A DNA stretch of 64,000 nucleotides from Hydractinia symbiolongicarpus (Eukaryota; Cnidaria; Hydrozoa; Anthoathecata; Hydractiniidae), in the NCBI RefSeq assembly GCF_029227915.1, contig NC_079877.1:25693851-25757850 (forward strand). Reading direction: 5' to 3'. Under the pieces are notes generated by a model. It was not told the origin of the DNA. It saw nothing but the letters and a program-made list of their open reading frames with translations, and searched no databases. The translations under genes were made by a program, and so were the position numbers. Every line of letters begins with the position of its first letter. Position 1 is the first letter of the stretch. Below, one piece after another: positions 1 through 13,132 of this stretch.

Positions 1-202
1 TTTAAAATGTGAGTTTACTATGACACGTTTCGTTTTGTTTGCGTTTGTTGTAAGATATAATGTCACTGGTGTGCGTTATCTTCAGAGGTTCATGAACCAA
101 ACCCCTTCGAATGTTTGGCACAATAACACAACGAATTAGCAGGTTTTCATCAAATATTTTAGTAGCGCGCGGAAATTCTTAGAGCCCCCAGGGCTTCTTG
201 TT
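1..202. repeat. Dispersed repeat, copy A (cut by window start)
   Basis: About 200 bp that recurs with roughly 90% identity at 31092-31292. Both copies share the stretch containing ATGACACGTTTCGTTTTG near the left side and end with a short hairpin, GAGCCC..GGGCTT, followed by CTTGTT. The left end lies outside the window. Family not identified; the hairpin-plus-short-tail terminus is compatible with a non-autonomous DNA element. Confidence 0.75.
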
Positions 203-2230
203 AATCTAGAAATCGGTCAATAAAACATAAAACGGAGAGAGTGTTGTTTTCTTATTTTTGACAAATCAACAAAAGTCGTTACAAGCGATATGTTAAATAT
301 ATCAAGCTAAAAATTCCACATCTTTAATCCTATCTTCTTTATCGTCATCTTCGTCATCCTCGTCTTTTTCGATCCCTAACATTTTCAAGTTAATTACCAC
401 ACACTTAAATACCGAAATTCGCGTTAATTTCACGTATCATAATTATTCCCGCTTTATTAAGTTGACTACTTATTTTCATGTAATAAGGTATTATAAAGCC
501 ATGTCATCAGCCGAGGCGCATTGAGTAGTTTGAATCAGAGAGAGAGTGTTTGAGAGTATCCAAAAAGAAACTATTTGTAAAATTGTTTGTCTATAACCCA
601 ATTGACATTGACGACGACTAAACCGGGACAAATGTTTTTTTGTTGAAGGGCCAGCGAAAAAACTTCCTTAACCGTCGCCATGTTTTCCCACCATTGCTTC
701 ACATACTAATACATTTTTAATGCCATGATCTACCCATAGCTTTTTACTATTTTTTATTTTTATGATACGGATCAACTTCGTCCCCAGGGTATATTGTATC
801 TTTTCTGACATCGGGACGGCGATACGAACATTCTTCTCACCGTCCCGCTTATAGAAGAGAGACAACAGACACTGGGAACGAGGTTGCATAGGAGAGTCTA
901 TGGCGAACCTCGAACTCCTCTGATGAGAAGACTGATTCCGACACTGTGTATCTCCATGGTTGAGGAGCTCTCTTAGTCGTACCCGTAGGTAGGTGTTGTT
1001 GTGTGGTACAAATTAGCGCACTCACTGCCACACGACAGCAAAATGCCCTAACAAACCCCACCTCCCTCCAAATCTTCCGTACGAAATAGCAGGGTAAAAA
1101 CGTTCCTAGAAGTCCCCGTATTATAAGCAGAGTTCTTAAGACTATCAAATAAAAGTCGTAGACAGTCTCTGGGAGTCTGCAAGACTAGTCAGTCATACTA
1201 TACTTATAGTCGTAGGAGCTAAAAATAGCGCTAAGCGTCAGCAAACCTAGTGTATCCATACTGCAAGTATGGACGGAATAAATCTTGCTGGATATCTAAC
1301 GATAACTATGCAATCAAAAAAGACTGATACCTAAAAATAAATGGCATCAATTGGAAAACTGCGGTACTATGTATACTTATTCAGGTTGTCTAGCCAAATT
1401 ATTGGATTAAATTCAGGGTATTTGAAGGTTATTTACAAAGTAACATGTGACTTTTACAGTTTTTGTTTAAATTTTCTTATCTTAAAAAGTCTTAACATCA
1501 AAGAGTGTAATGAAAAAACTAGGGTATAAGTCAACAATTTATTAATTACTCTATCCAATAGAAAATTTAAAAAATTTAAAACAATTTTATTAATGGAATC
1601 TCCTCCGCAGAGATTTTTATTCGAAGTATCTGTACGAGATCGTTCTGTCAGTAGCCGTGTGTATTGTTTTCATTTGATCAATGCATACAACAGGAGGATG
1701 GTTGCTTGATGTTCTAAAATAAAAATAACAGCGATGGTGTTATATTTTTAGTGAGTCTTTTACGGATTAATAGTTTGAAATGTAATACGTTCGCGAATTT
1801 TCAACCTTCGCCGAATAAATAAACCAGCCGTTCCGGTAGAAAGCTATAGAGCGGACTTAGAAACTACGAAAGGAAGCCAAGACACAAATGCCATCACAAA
1901 AACCTTTTCTAAATATTTAAATTTTGTTTTTTAAAAAGATTTTGTTTTTTAAGAAGAATTTGTTTATATTTAGGAGGATTTGTGTATATTTTGACAACGC
2001 ATCCCCACCATAATACTCGAAGTCTCCCCGTGGGCATATTAAAAAAAACCGAAACCCCTGTCTAAGTAAATTTCATGACTTCATGCTAACAGGTGGGCAA
2101 GGATGAACGAGATAGATAAAAATTGCTACAACGAGCTTCCTGCTGAGCAATGAAGAGCTAACATAAAATCAAACATAAACAGAAATTAAAAAAACCCAGA
2201 AAATAAACAGTAAAAAATAAACAGAAATAG
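203..2230. other. Intergenic DNA
   Basis: AT-rich DNA without a supportable gene. It holds one short inverted-repeat element (773-887). Several small open frames here have no coding features and no splice context. Confidence 0.6.
773..887. mobile_element. MITE-like element with CCTCGTCCCCAGGG ends
   Basis: The left end reads AACTTCGTCCCCAGGGT and the right end CTGGGAACGAGGTTG, an imperfect terminal inverted repeat. The core contains ACATCGGGACGGCG, which also occurs in the copy at 62814-62937. Related ends are seen at 46390, 52375, 52541, 58163 and 61017, so this is a family. Too short to encode a protein; presumably mobilised in trans. Confidence 0.6.
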
Positions 2231-3866
2231 CTACCTTAACATGACATATTCATTTGACGTGTGAAGTAAATATCCAACTGTTGCACATAAATCTTGTCTT
2301 TCAAGTAAATTTAAAACAATAAAGATTTTGTTTTTGTCCAGAAAACCATTTCGCTGAAAGTATACTCCCAAAACATCGAGGACTTTATCAGATAGCCTGT
2401 CATTACCACAATTAATGTTCTCAATTCGTCCAAAGTCTAATCCAAGTAAAAGTGCAAACTTCTTCCAGTCCTTAATCCTTTGAGAAAGTTTGAACATTAA
2501 CAAATCATCTATCTTGAAAGGTGCTTCAATTCCTACATAGCGTAAAATGTAAATGACTCACATAAAAGGTACATTTTTAGGCAGGTAGTGGGTTGCTTGA
2601 GAAAAAATTGACACAAAAGAGTTACTAAAATTTTTTTAAAAATGATTCAATAATCAATTGAAGATTATTATTCTGTAAAGGTCTTGGATTGTTCAAACGA
2701 AATGTATCAAAAGCACAGTATCTGTTTGAGATAGACATGTCAAATTATTGGTTTGCACTAAAAATGTGTTTTCCGCAGTATTTTTGTTCCAAAACAAAAT
2801 CAAATGCCCTCACGTTAGTATATAAAACAACTTTCAAACAGATTAATCAGACTTGAGGATGCAGTTTCAAATACTTTATCAGTAACTCACTAACAATTAC
2901 GTACGTTACATTTTCCAATAACAAGTTTTCTTATGAGTATATTGTTTTTGTACCTCAAGCTTGTTTTCTATGTGGTATTGTTTAAAATATTTGTTTTAGT
3001 TTGAAATTTTAAACATTACCTCAGAATATGCTAATGATGCTTAATTTTACCTCCATATTTAGCCTCTATGCTACTGAACGTTTATATTAGGATAAATGGA
3101 AAAAAGTAAAAGACATAAATTACATTTATGACAACATAGTTTTGTGTGTCAAGAAACAACAAGCTTACCTGCAACTGTCATAGGTTCCACCATTTCAACT
3201 GGAACCAATTTTTGGACGTTTTCACCAACTTTATCTGTTTGAACTGCAAAATCAAAAATCAAAATATACAAGAAATATTTCTTTAAAATGATAATCAAAA
3301 AAGGTAAACAAAGTTTAATTTATCATGAGCTCATGAGCTCTGTTTTCTGAAGTAACTTAATAATTAAAAACTAGGTGTATAACTGTTGATTTTCAGTCAG
3401 TTGGAATTGTATAGGTAAAAGACAGTGCTTGATGGACACTTGTTCAAAGGCTAGAGATGTTTACTATTACAACTTTTCCATGATACATACATATAGTTGA
3501 TATTTACCAAGATTTTGGTTTTCATCAAAGACGTTAAAATTTTCATTGACAGGAATTTCTTTACCGATTTCCTCACATTCTACATCAACATTACTTGCAT
3601 CAACAATTTCTTCAGCACACTTTGCAGATTCGTTTTCATTAGTGTCTGATTCTAAATAGACAATCACAATCATTACGTGTCAAAAATAACCTTTCACAAT
3701 GACGCAACAGTGTCGAAAAAAGTCATACATAGTTATCATGCCGTTATATTAGACTAGTTAAATGACCCATGGGAAAATCCAGTTCATTCAGAAAACCTCA
3801 GCAATAACCCTGAAAATTGTTAAGTCTGTTGTCAGTATTATGTACAGCTTAAAATGCTTATCAAAA

Positions 3867-3905
<39 letters not shown>

Positions 3906-4835
3906 ATTGTGTGGTTTTAAAAGATATCAGGATTTGAAGATTTTGGTGACATCAACAAAGATCATCTATGTACAATTTTTTTTTAAATCAAAAATATTTC
4001 AGAAGATTTTTAAGTTAATATCACAAGGGATGAACAAATTATTGCTGTACAAACATAGCATTTCTGTGCATTTTAAAAATAAACATATGCGACAGGTTTT
4101 AATACTAAAATCGAGAATTAACAAAATCTACTTTTTGAGGATAAGCCATAAATAATAAGTTACCACAAGAATTAAAATTTCAATGTATAGTTTTCCAGGC
4201 AGCCCACTTAAAAACCCCCGAGCTCTATATATACACTGTTATGTAAAAATTGGATCCACAGATTTTGCCAAAAAATAGAAACAGCCCAAGGCTTACATCA
4301 TTGTTTTTAAAACTAAGAAGTCCAAAATTTTGCTACAAAATAAGATCTATCCAGGATGCAAATTCTCTTGCAATTCTCCCTAAAGCTATACCAACAACAG
4401 TCTTTGTCTATGATTGTTTCTGTTCTAACATATACAGTTAGTGTAAAATAATATTTATATGGACATGATTGCCATACTGATTGATTACAATTTTTGAGAG
4501 TTTCAAGAACAAAACAAGGTAGAATTCTAAAGTAATGTTCGTATAACAATTCAGACTAAAAATGCTCAAAAAAAAGATCAGCAACCCTTAGGTCGGATAC
4601 AAAATGACCTATTATAGCAAAAAACTAACAAATTTTGCCTCAGAGACAAGTGGAAGACAACAAAAAAATAACAAACTGACATACCACAAAACACTAGAAC
4701 GCATAGTATCAGCAGCAGCAGCTTTGTTTCATTGTTTAGATCGGAAACTGCTAGCCCAGTCAGGACAGTTGCTACCTTTGTATCTGTGAGAGGATGTGGA
4801 TTCACATACCTACCATTGGAAATTTCTTTTGCCAT
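2231..4835 (-). CDS. Death-domain protein, 180 aa, 4 exons
   Basis: Coding exons on the minus strand: 4835-4814, 3651-3508, 3243-3169, 2532-2231. All boundaries are GT..AG and the phases (1,1,1) agree; the sum is 543 nt including the stop. Residues 1-80 are acidic and low in hydrophobics, probably disordered. Residues about 85-170 read as a Death-fold domain: the core 'IKDWKKFALLLGL', then a helix ending 'IENINCG', then 'DKVLDVLGVYF' and a last leucine-rich helix, matching the W..LA..LGL / VL..W pattern of Death domains. Such domains pair with other Death domains in apoptotic or innate-immune adaptor complexes in the cytosol; the partner cannot be read from sequence. No DED, CARD, TIR, kinase or membrane segment is present. 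The start is the first ATG of a small exon whose acceptor lies at 4843, so a 5' UTR exon is likely upstream. Domain call fairly sure; exact family unknown. Confidence 0.7.
3869..3903. repeat. (TA)n microsatellite
   Basis: About 17 uninterrupted TA units in the first recognised intron of the Death-domain gene. Confidence 0.95.
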
Positions 4836-6896
4836 GATTTTACCTAACAAGAAACAAAAAATATTTTAATATTTATATAACATGAAAAGGAACTGATTAG
4901 CTCTTAACAAAGACAGTTAAGTTAATTTACCACACTTTCTCTCGTTAATTAATGCAATTAGCACCTTAATTACCCTGTTATTGCCCTATTACAAATAAAT
5001 AATGATTTTACTATGGATAATATTCTTAAAAAAAAACACATCTAAAATTTTCTTTTTAAAGAATTTTTTATTTTTCTATAGTCATTTGTTGCTAAAATAT
5101 ATGGGGCTACACTTTTAAGAACTAGATTTTGGCTATATTGTTGCTCCTATTTTGGGCTTTTTTATTATTTTTTTATTATTCTGCAAACCTAAAGTAAATA
5201 TACAAGTTTCTGAAAATTCTGCAAGCAATTCTGTCTCAAGAGATACACACCTTATGTTTTTCTTTCTTATGATTTTTTACGAAAAAAGAGAACATCAGTA
5301 AAATTTCAGCCTTTTTATATACTTGTTTTGTTCTTAAATTTTTGTTTTTTTATTGTTGACTCATTGTTCTTATAAAATTGTTCTGATAGAGTACTGTCTA
5401 AAATATTCAGGAAAAAAACCATAGCTAAAGCCAAAAAAATACTAAACTAAAAATAAGAACATTGTTGAATGTGCTAGAAAGAATGATTTTTTGGTTAAGT
5501 TGCAATTTTTTGTCCCATCAAACTCTTTCCCACAAATTCTTCATAAACTAATTAATAATGCCCATAAATTCACTTTTTAGAGGCAATGTTTTGTTCTCAT
5601 AAACTTTTTTGACTTGTAATATGGTATATAGACAGGATGCGAATGCTTGCAACACTCCTTAGTGCACATGCATGTGTGACATAGAAAAATCAGGATCACA
5701 TAGAAAACATTTAGTCATTACCTTCATTTACAGACTTTTAGGAAACAAGATTCAAAAGATTAAAATGAAAGGTTTCAGCCTTTAATTTATTTTTTTCTTC
5801 AATTACTTCAATACACCTTTACGAGAATTCAGTTGTACGTGCGTTGCTACGGCTCTCCATCGTTTTACAATATCGGATCGTTTTACAATATCGTTTTTAT
5901 AAGAGTTTGTTAGACAAAAGCGTGTTTTCTCCAGTTTTTTTAACTTCCTTCATATCAATTTCTTTCAAATTTTCAGGTAACTTTAATAATAATAAGATAC
6001 AACTTATGTGTACTTTTCATTAAAAACAAACGCTGCAAGAAAAGTTATCATGAAAGTATGTGTTTTCTCCTTAATAAACTCTTATAAAAGTGTGATGTTT
6101 ACCTCCCTCTGAACGCAAAATAAGCTGTGATGAAGTGTTAGTTTTTCCAAATTATTGTAAAGGTTTATTACACATTTTTGGAAGGTATGTATGAGGCACA
6201 CTTATATTTTTCTTGTCTTAACCAAAATATAAAAGCAAAAAGAGTATTTTTTTCGTTATTTCTAATGAATGTATCTATTTATTTTTAACTGGAGACACAG
6301 TTGAAGACAATTGATAGTGTCTCTTCTCAGTTGGTTTTTTAAACATCTGTTAAATAGAGAAAGCTTTGGTCTTTTGGATGTGAGGTTCAAATCTTCGTGG
6401 GTCTTGCTTGGTTCTGCTGGTTTTTAACCCAGTAGAACCACAAGATTTAATGTTTGGTTGAAATGCGGAAATGTTATTTATGGACTATAGATAGCTAATA
6501 ATTCATTTTTTGTCCTACTTCACTAGCTAACTATCAATTTTTTAATATTTCTATTTTATTTTTGATACCAATGCGTTAAAAACGTAGCTATTGACCTTTT
6601 AGCGGCCACATAATGTTAGTTACAAATCGCAGTTGAATTGTTTTGTTTTCGTAGTGAAGTTGTAGTAAAAAGTTCGTAATAAGAGTCTTAACCTATTTGC
6701 ATAAACACACTTTAAACTCCCTTAAGATTAAAGGAGATAGTAATTTCAATACAAAGACGTTTAAATACACTATATTTGTAGTTACCTGAAAATTAATCAA
6801 CACGTCTGCTTCGCACAACTCGTGAAGCCCAGACTGAATAAAAAACAATTTTTTTTAAATCATGTCATTCCAGGAATTCCCCCATGACTCTGTAAT

Positions 6897-6925
6897 TTTA
6901 TTTATTTATTTATTTATTTATTTAT
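6897..6925. repeat. (TTTA)n microsatellite
   Basis: About seven TTTA units, continuing into degenerate T-rich sequence to about 6950. Confidence 0.9.
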
Positions 6926-7462
6926 CATTATTTATTTTTTTATTTGTTTGGTTTTGTCTAAAATGGCGGCACTGATTTTAAAGATTTTAAATGGTTGAAT
7001 GCGTTCAGTTCTAAAATGTAAAAGAAAAAGAAAAGGAGTCTACAGAAGCAATTGACTTTGAAGTCATTGGCCTCGCCTAAAATAAATAAAACAAAAAAAA
7101 ATCGAAAGGGCATAGAAGAAGAAGAAGAAGAAGAGGAAAAGCTAAGGTTAACAAAACTAAATTTTTATAGAGCTAAAACAAAAAAGGTTGGGTTTTTACC
7201 TGGCTATCTGTTGTATTATGGTATGTTAAATTATCATGCGTTGTGGTAAGAGAGACTACCCTAGCTATAGCTAGCTATTCTCGGATCCGGGTTAACATAC
7301 TAGAAAATTTTCTGATCATTTTCAATAAAAATGACCAACATATTTAAATTCAGCACCAAAATTTATGGAAACATACAAATTTTCAAGTTTATACACTAAG
7401 TACAACTAGCTACCTCTATTAGTAGCCAAACTTTTGTTGTTTTATGAAATGACCTCACAAAT

Positions 7463-7493
7463 TAACTGCAGTGAAAAATTTTCACTGCAGTTA
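7463..7493. repeat. Perfect 15-bp-arm palindrome
   Basis: The arm TAACTGCAGTGAAAA is followed by a single A and then its exact reverse complement. It contains two PstI-like CTGCAG cores. No flanking element recognised. Confidence 0.85.
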
Positions 7494-8356
7494 GATATAG
7501 CTATTGACAAACTCTTATAAAATTTAAAAACTTTAAATTACAATAAATTCTGTTCTAATAATCTTTTGGTATTCTAAATTTCCTATGTTATATAATTTTT
7601 GCTGATAAATCTAAATATGCCACTCATTTTTCTCAAAAGTTCCTTGTTTTTTCTTTTAAAATTTGATGATGTTGATCCGAGAATAGTTACTTTTGGAAAT
7701 TTGAATGTTGTTTGGAAGATGATGCATTCAACTCTTGAAAATAGTATGGAACAACTTTGGCAATTTCCCTTTTAAATTAGTCTTTTATGATGGCCCCTAT
7801 GGCTCACTTCTCTTCTTAATAAAAACACTTTTCTTCTTAGTCAAGACACTTCTCTTCATTCCTCCGAAATCTTCTCTTCCGTTCAAAACACTTCTTTTCC
7901 ATGAACTCAAAAAAATTCCCAAACCTAATTCTGGTCCAGAATATTGATTGAGCTGGATTTTGATAACTCACGTTTTTGAATATATGATGGACCACCCTCA
8001 TCCCCAGGGTTTTTTGCGTTTTTGAAAGGATACAGTGAAAATCCCGTGGGACAAGGGAAAATAAATAACATTGTGGTATCTGTTTAAGGCATTTGTTCAT
8101 CTTTTTTATTCACGTTTTTTAACCAGGCTGGTCATTATTCTTATTTCTTTATTGTTCTAAAAACAAAATTTGTATTGTTTAATCTAAATTTCAACCTGAT
8201 ATTCTTATAAAGTACATTCATTATAAAGAAAAAGCATGTAGTTTTCTTGGTGGGCACTGCCATGATTTTGAGGACTCTGGGCAGCCATTTATTTTGTCAT
8301 TTATAGCGTCTTGATAAATAAAATTACCTACTCTGCTACTGATCTGCATTGATTTG

Positions 8357-8394
8357 TGGATGGATGGATGGATGGACGGACGGACGGATGGATG
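8357..8394. repeat. (GGAT)n / (GGAC)n microsatellite
   Basis: Tandem GGAT units with an internal run of GGAC variants. It lies immediately before the SINE-like element and may be its tail, since that element is on the minus strand. Confidence 0.9.
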
Positions 8395-8399
8395 TGCAT

Positions 8400-8732
8400 A
8401 TTTTACATGTCTAGCCTCACAAATATCGAGGGATCTACCCTGTCTATTATTTCCAAGAGGGGCTATTGCTTAGATGGGAAGTCCTAGAGTATTTAATGAT
8501 CATTTTCAGCTACCCAGACTCATAGGGTCCGTGCTCTACTGGACAACTCCCTGCAACTTCCAACTGCTTAAACAGTGTGCCATCTCCCCTATTTCCCTTA
8601 CATGGCTTGGGTTAACGCGGGGCTATGGTAACATTCACTTGCCCATATTGAATCGCCGCCAAGGGGAATTGAACCCTGGTCTCCCGCACAAAGTGCGAGA
8701 GTTATAACCACTAACCTACAGTGCCACTACAA
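8400..8732 (-). mobile_element. tRNA-derived SINE-like element
   Basis: Read on the minus strand, 8730-8651 resembles a degenerate tRNA: an A-box-like segment TGTAGGTTAGTGG (8720-8708), an anticodon-arm-like hairpin CTCGC..GCGGG, and a B-box GGTTCAATTCC (8674-8664). The acceptor and T-arm do not pair properly, so this is not a functional tRNA. About 250 bp of unrelated body follows towards a GGAT repeat, the usual layout of a SINE with a simple-repeat tail. The body boundaries are estimates. Confidence 0.55.
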
Positions 8733-9975
8733 AGTATACTTCTGGTAAAAAGTGTAAAAAAATATACAGGCCATGGGTGTAAAATTGCAGATTAGATTTT
8801 TAAATTTAGTTGTGAAAAGAATGTTTCGGACCACATGCAGAAGAAAAGCGGCAAAATAAAGAAGAGAAGTGTGAAAATGCAGAAGAGAACTGTTTGAAAA
8901 GTGCTTTTAAATAGGAAGGAAAGTGAGCTATAGAGGCTGTCATACTTTTTACATCTTGGTGCCTTTGTGGCTTTCACACCTTCGTGACTTTACAGTTTTC
9001 GGGTTTTCACAACTTTTGTGATTGTGAGGCGGGTGGATGTCTTGCAAATATTGTGTGACTGACCCTATTTTCAGATCAGAATTTTTGATATTCAGAATCA
9101 GATGTGTCCCACACAAAGTGGAGTCTTGTACAAAGTCAGGCAAAAATATTTGTGTGGCTTTAGTTGCCAGATTTTGAAGGTTTTTACCCTATACCTTAGT
9201 GCGAGATGCTGACTACTCTACCCTGCTAATTGGGATAAATCACTATAAAGAGCGAATCTACAATACTGTGAAAAGGTCTGTTAACATCGTGCTCGTGTAG
9301 CGAGGTTGGTGCATACAAACCACGATAAAATCGCAATAAAATAATAGGATATAATAGGAATCCTTATTATATTTAGTATTTTATCTCTACATGTAAAAAA
9401 AAATAGAATTAGTAAACACGCCAACCTAGGTGTTGGCGAAACCTTGCTGAAAAGATGGATTTTGGATATGTCATGGATTTTGTCATTTTTATTTTTATGA
9501 ATACACTTGTCATGACACTCTTCTCCGTTATGAATTAAATAATTTTAATGCCGCAAAAGACTTTGAACATTTTCAACAAAACTATATTGTCTGTAGAAAT
9601 ATTTTGCACTTAAATTTAGATTTTCTTATAAGGCTGCACAAAAACATTAAAAGAACAATTAAATTTTTTTTATCAAAATAACTTTCTTTTTTTATCATTA
9701 AGTGGGAGAAAAATAACTTGCTGTATATATTTCGAAACAGCGCAAGTATAACTTGCTGTGTAACTTTCGAAACAACGCAAGTATATTCTGTATAACTTTT
9801 GAAGTAGCACAAGAATAATTCTTGCTGTATAAGTTTCAAAACAACACAAAGTTAATTCTTGTTGCATAACTTTCAAACAACACAAGAAAAAATCTTGTAA
9901 AAACAAGTTTTTGAGCATGCAAGTATTTTTATCTTTTAACCTTGACAGCTAGTGATATGCTTCTCATAACACCCT

Positions 9976-10320
9976 TATCATCATCATCATCATCATTCTC
10001 GGCTTAATGTCCGTTTTCCATGCTAGCATGGGTTGGACGGGGTATATTAATGACCCTCTTCCAATGTAATCTAGACTCTGTTAGATCTAAACTAGTTTGT
10101 CTGATCAACTGTTCTTAAGGCCATTAATAAAGAGTTTTGGCATTGTTTTACAGCTGGATTCCCTTCCTAGCGCCAACCGTTCACAGACCAAACTGGGTGT
10201 TTTTTAAAGTGACACTATCACTATGTGGCATCATTTCATGGGACTTCCACAATCGGCCCTTTAAACTAAGGTATGGTGGAGGACTCCTCTCTTGTCTCTT
10301 AAAGAGCCTACATTTCCCTT
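9976..10320. mobile_element. Dispersed invertebrate repeat with (ATC)n head
   Basis: Starts with a CAT/ATC trinucleotide run, then TCCGTTTTCCATGCTAGCAT with its palindromic core, GGTTGGACGG, and about 130 bp later CAGCTGGATTCCCTTCCT and GCGCCAACC. I recall this motif order from a repeat common in molluscan and other invertebrate genomes, but could not search it. No coding capacity. Ends approximate. Confidence 0.5.
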
Positions 10321-11227
10321 AAAATTATTTTTGTTTTGCTAACCAACTGACCGTATAATTTACTATTGACTTTGCCCGTAGAGCAACTTATCAAGTTAGA
10401 GTCACCTAATGCCATTTTGACGCCCCTTGATTTACAAAGGTTTAAAATCTATTATATAGCTAGCTTTATGACAACCAATTGAAACAACAAGTGTTAATTT
10501 ATTTTTGGCTGTCAGTTTTTGATTCAATTGTTAAACTAATAGTCTTTGTCGTTTTACAATAGAAGTGATCTATCGTCGACGCTACAGTGTAATGTTTAAT
10601 TTTTGTTCTTGTAGTCCACAAAACATGATCGTGATTTCCACAATTGTTAAAAAAATATGCATCGTGGGCTATCCTGGTTTTGCATAACATGAAATAAACA
10701 CGAACCAAGATGTTAACAAACCTTTTTACAGTACTGTACAATGTTCTACAATGTCGAAACAACAGACAGACTTTATTTCATATGCATAAGCAAACTAAAA
10801 GTCTAAAGATACTTTGCTAGCCAGCTGGAAATAGCTTAGCTAGCTATGCTAGCTAAAGTGATATATACACTTTGACTCAGATGTGATATATTCTTTTTTT
10901 ATGTATTTTATAACCTATACCCGCTTTATACTAAACTAACTCAAGCCACATGTCTAGAAAATTCAGAAGGGAAGTTTTAGAACCTGAACATGTGCGATCT
11001 AGACTATATGTAAGCAAAAAATTGCATCATGCTTCGAGTGGTTGATATTGCAATCAAAGTCAACCAAAAGATTAGCCCTACTCTGGGTATCTATGTATGT
11101 TCTATTTTCGACATGCTTTTGCTAAAAAAGTTAATTAAAAGTTTAAATTTTAATTAAATATGTGTTCATAAGAGCAATTTTTCATTAAATTAAGTCCATT
11201 GATCTTTCCATGAAAAGAGTAAAGCTT

Positions 11228-11310
11228 AAAGTAGTTTAATAAAGTTTCTTAAAGACACAACAATGTAGTTTCAACTGATAAAAGAATGTGTTTTACTTTA
11301 CATAGTTTTG
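11228..11310. repeat. 83-bp duplicated segment, copy 1
   Basis: Almost identical to 13674-13756, starting AAAGTAGTTTAATAAAG and ending CATAGTTTTG. Outside the 83 bp the flanks are unrelated. Confidence 0.85.
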
Positions 11311-12779
11311 CCCTACTTGGGGTATGATTTGAAAATGCCCACTTTGGAAAACACCCTCCTTTGAGTGGAACAGAAGAACTAGAGTGAAAAATAATATTCT
11401 ATGCTTGTTGTCTCCCCACAGCCAGTACCTGCCTTTACTATTGTGATTCACTTTTAAATTCTGGCAATGAGTGCCGAGGGTCCTGAAAACCTTTATTTTA
11501 AATAGCACGCAAAAGCTCCAACTAAACAAGTCATTATTATCTGTAATGGCACACATTTATGACTGGATTTACCCTATTTCTAGGAGACTCTAACACCATA
11601 TGTTTGTACTGCTCGTCTATTAATACTCTACCAAAAACTGTAAATCATCCACCACCATGTTAAAATGCTCCTATGCTACACAAGAGTTCTGATTTTTTAA
11701 ATGTATTTATCCTTTTATATAGTTTTAGAGCTGAAAGTTTGAAGAAACAAACAAACTAAGTTTAAAAATGAAACTATTTACTTTTCAACGAAAAAAAACC
11801 TCAAATGTACTGAAAGGCTATATAAGGAACAACCTGCTAAAAACATAAATACAACCTTGAAAGTAAATGAAAAGTTGAAAACATTAAAGTTTAGAGTATG
11901 AGCACTTTTATAGTCGCGAAGTTAGGTAGTTAGAGAGTTCATAGCCAGTGAGTTAGCAAGTTACTACTATTGCTGGTGACTGATTAAAGATCCTTCTCTC
12001 TATCTGTGGACATGTCCATATTTTTGGAAGGTTTATTCGTGCTTGTTCTTTGGTTATTTCTCGACATGTATATTTATTCTTTATGTGATGTTTTGTAGGT
12101 TGACTGAATGAGTGATAAATGCCTAGCTTTTTTTGTTTTACTAGGCAAGTACTGAAGCTCTTGCTGCCAAGATTTTTCTTTATTTTCTGTAAATGCCACC
12201 TTTTTAAGAAAAGTTGAAAATAATTCAGAAAGTTTTGTTGAAATCGTTAGCCCAAGTAAATTTCCTCCCTTATTTTTAACCAGGAGTGGTAACTTATATC
12301 TGATTACAATTTAATAATTCGGCAATCAACGCAATGATTACTTGTAAGACTGACAACGGCAAAAGGTTATTTTGTTTGTGCTACAGTTGATATGTTTACA
12401 CGTTCCCTTATATTTTTATATAATATCCTGAGTTTACCTGCCTTAATATTGCAAACAAGAGCAGCCAGAAGATCGATGATGGTACTATACTACTATTCCC
12501 TGCTTTCTAATACAGTAGTAACAGAAAACAGGGAATAGGGATTAGCACCACAGGAAACCCAATAAATGCAGTACCAGTCCAACATGAAGCGTTCTTAGCT
12601 CTTCTATATAAAATTTCTTTTTTTGTCAATCTTTTGTGCAGGTGTATCTAGGTGGGGAGGGATATTTTTCCCATCCATGCCAGTGTGCAGTGTTATAGAT
12701 GTCAACTGATTGCTTAATGGCGACCATAGATGTTTTATGGAGTTGGATGCGGAAAGTCATGCAGTCTTGAATGTCACAG

Positions 12780-13132
12780 TCAAACAATCAAGCTCTGTTT
12801 CTTTCCAAAGCCTGTAATACAAAAGCTCATTTTTGTAACTTGTTGGATTATAGTCGACCATTGTCCGATATGAACGTAGAGAGGATGCACACAAATTGGA
12901 TATAAATCGTTAATGTGACCTAAACAGGTATTTGTATGGAAGAAATAATTTTTCAAGTGAACTAAGCGGTTCATAGTTGTTGTGCCTGTATGGCAAATGT
13001 GGTCATCTAAAGTTATGTGATTAAGAGAGTCAGCATTATCCTTATCTTTCTCCATTGGTATCATTTTTGATTTATCAATTATTTCTTTATCCTTGAAAAA
13101 CCCTACATTGTGTGGACTCAACATCTCTAAGC
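12780..13132 (-). CDS. Orphan ORF, probable terminal exon
   Basis: On the minus strand a TTTTTTAG acceptor at 13134-13133 precedes 117 codons that run without a stop to a TGA at 12780. Composition is protein-like: a Lys/Asp-rich start, then a His-, Ile- and aromatic-rich C-terminal half ('HINDLYPICVHPLYVHIG' and 'MSFCITGFGKK'). I do not recognise the family. No matching upstream exon was found between 13133 and the UBASH3 start, which runs on the other strand. It could be the last exon of a gene, a retained fragment of one, or part of a mobile element. Confidence 0.35.

Noticed and set aside
8651-8730. tRNA gene on the minus strand
   Set aside because: A- and B-box-like motifs are present, but acceptor and T-arm stems do not pair and position 33 is not T; better explained as a SINE head.
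10499-10762. Minus-strand ORF of 87 codons
   Set aside because: No recognisable motif, no splice context, no supporting neighbour.
11293-11556. Minus-strand ORF of 87 codons
   Set aside because: Composition not protein-like; it overlaps the 83-bp repeated segment; no similarity recognised.
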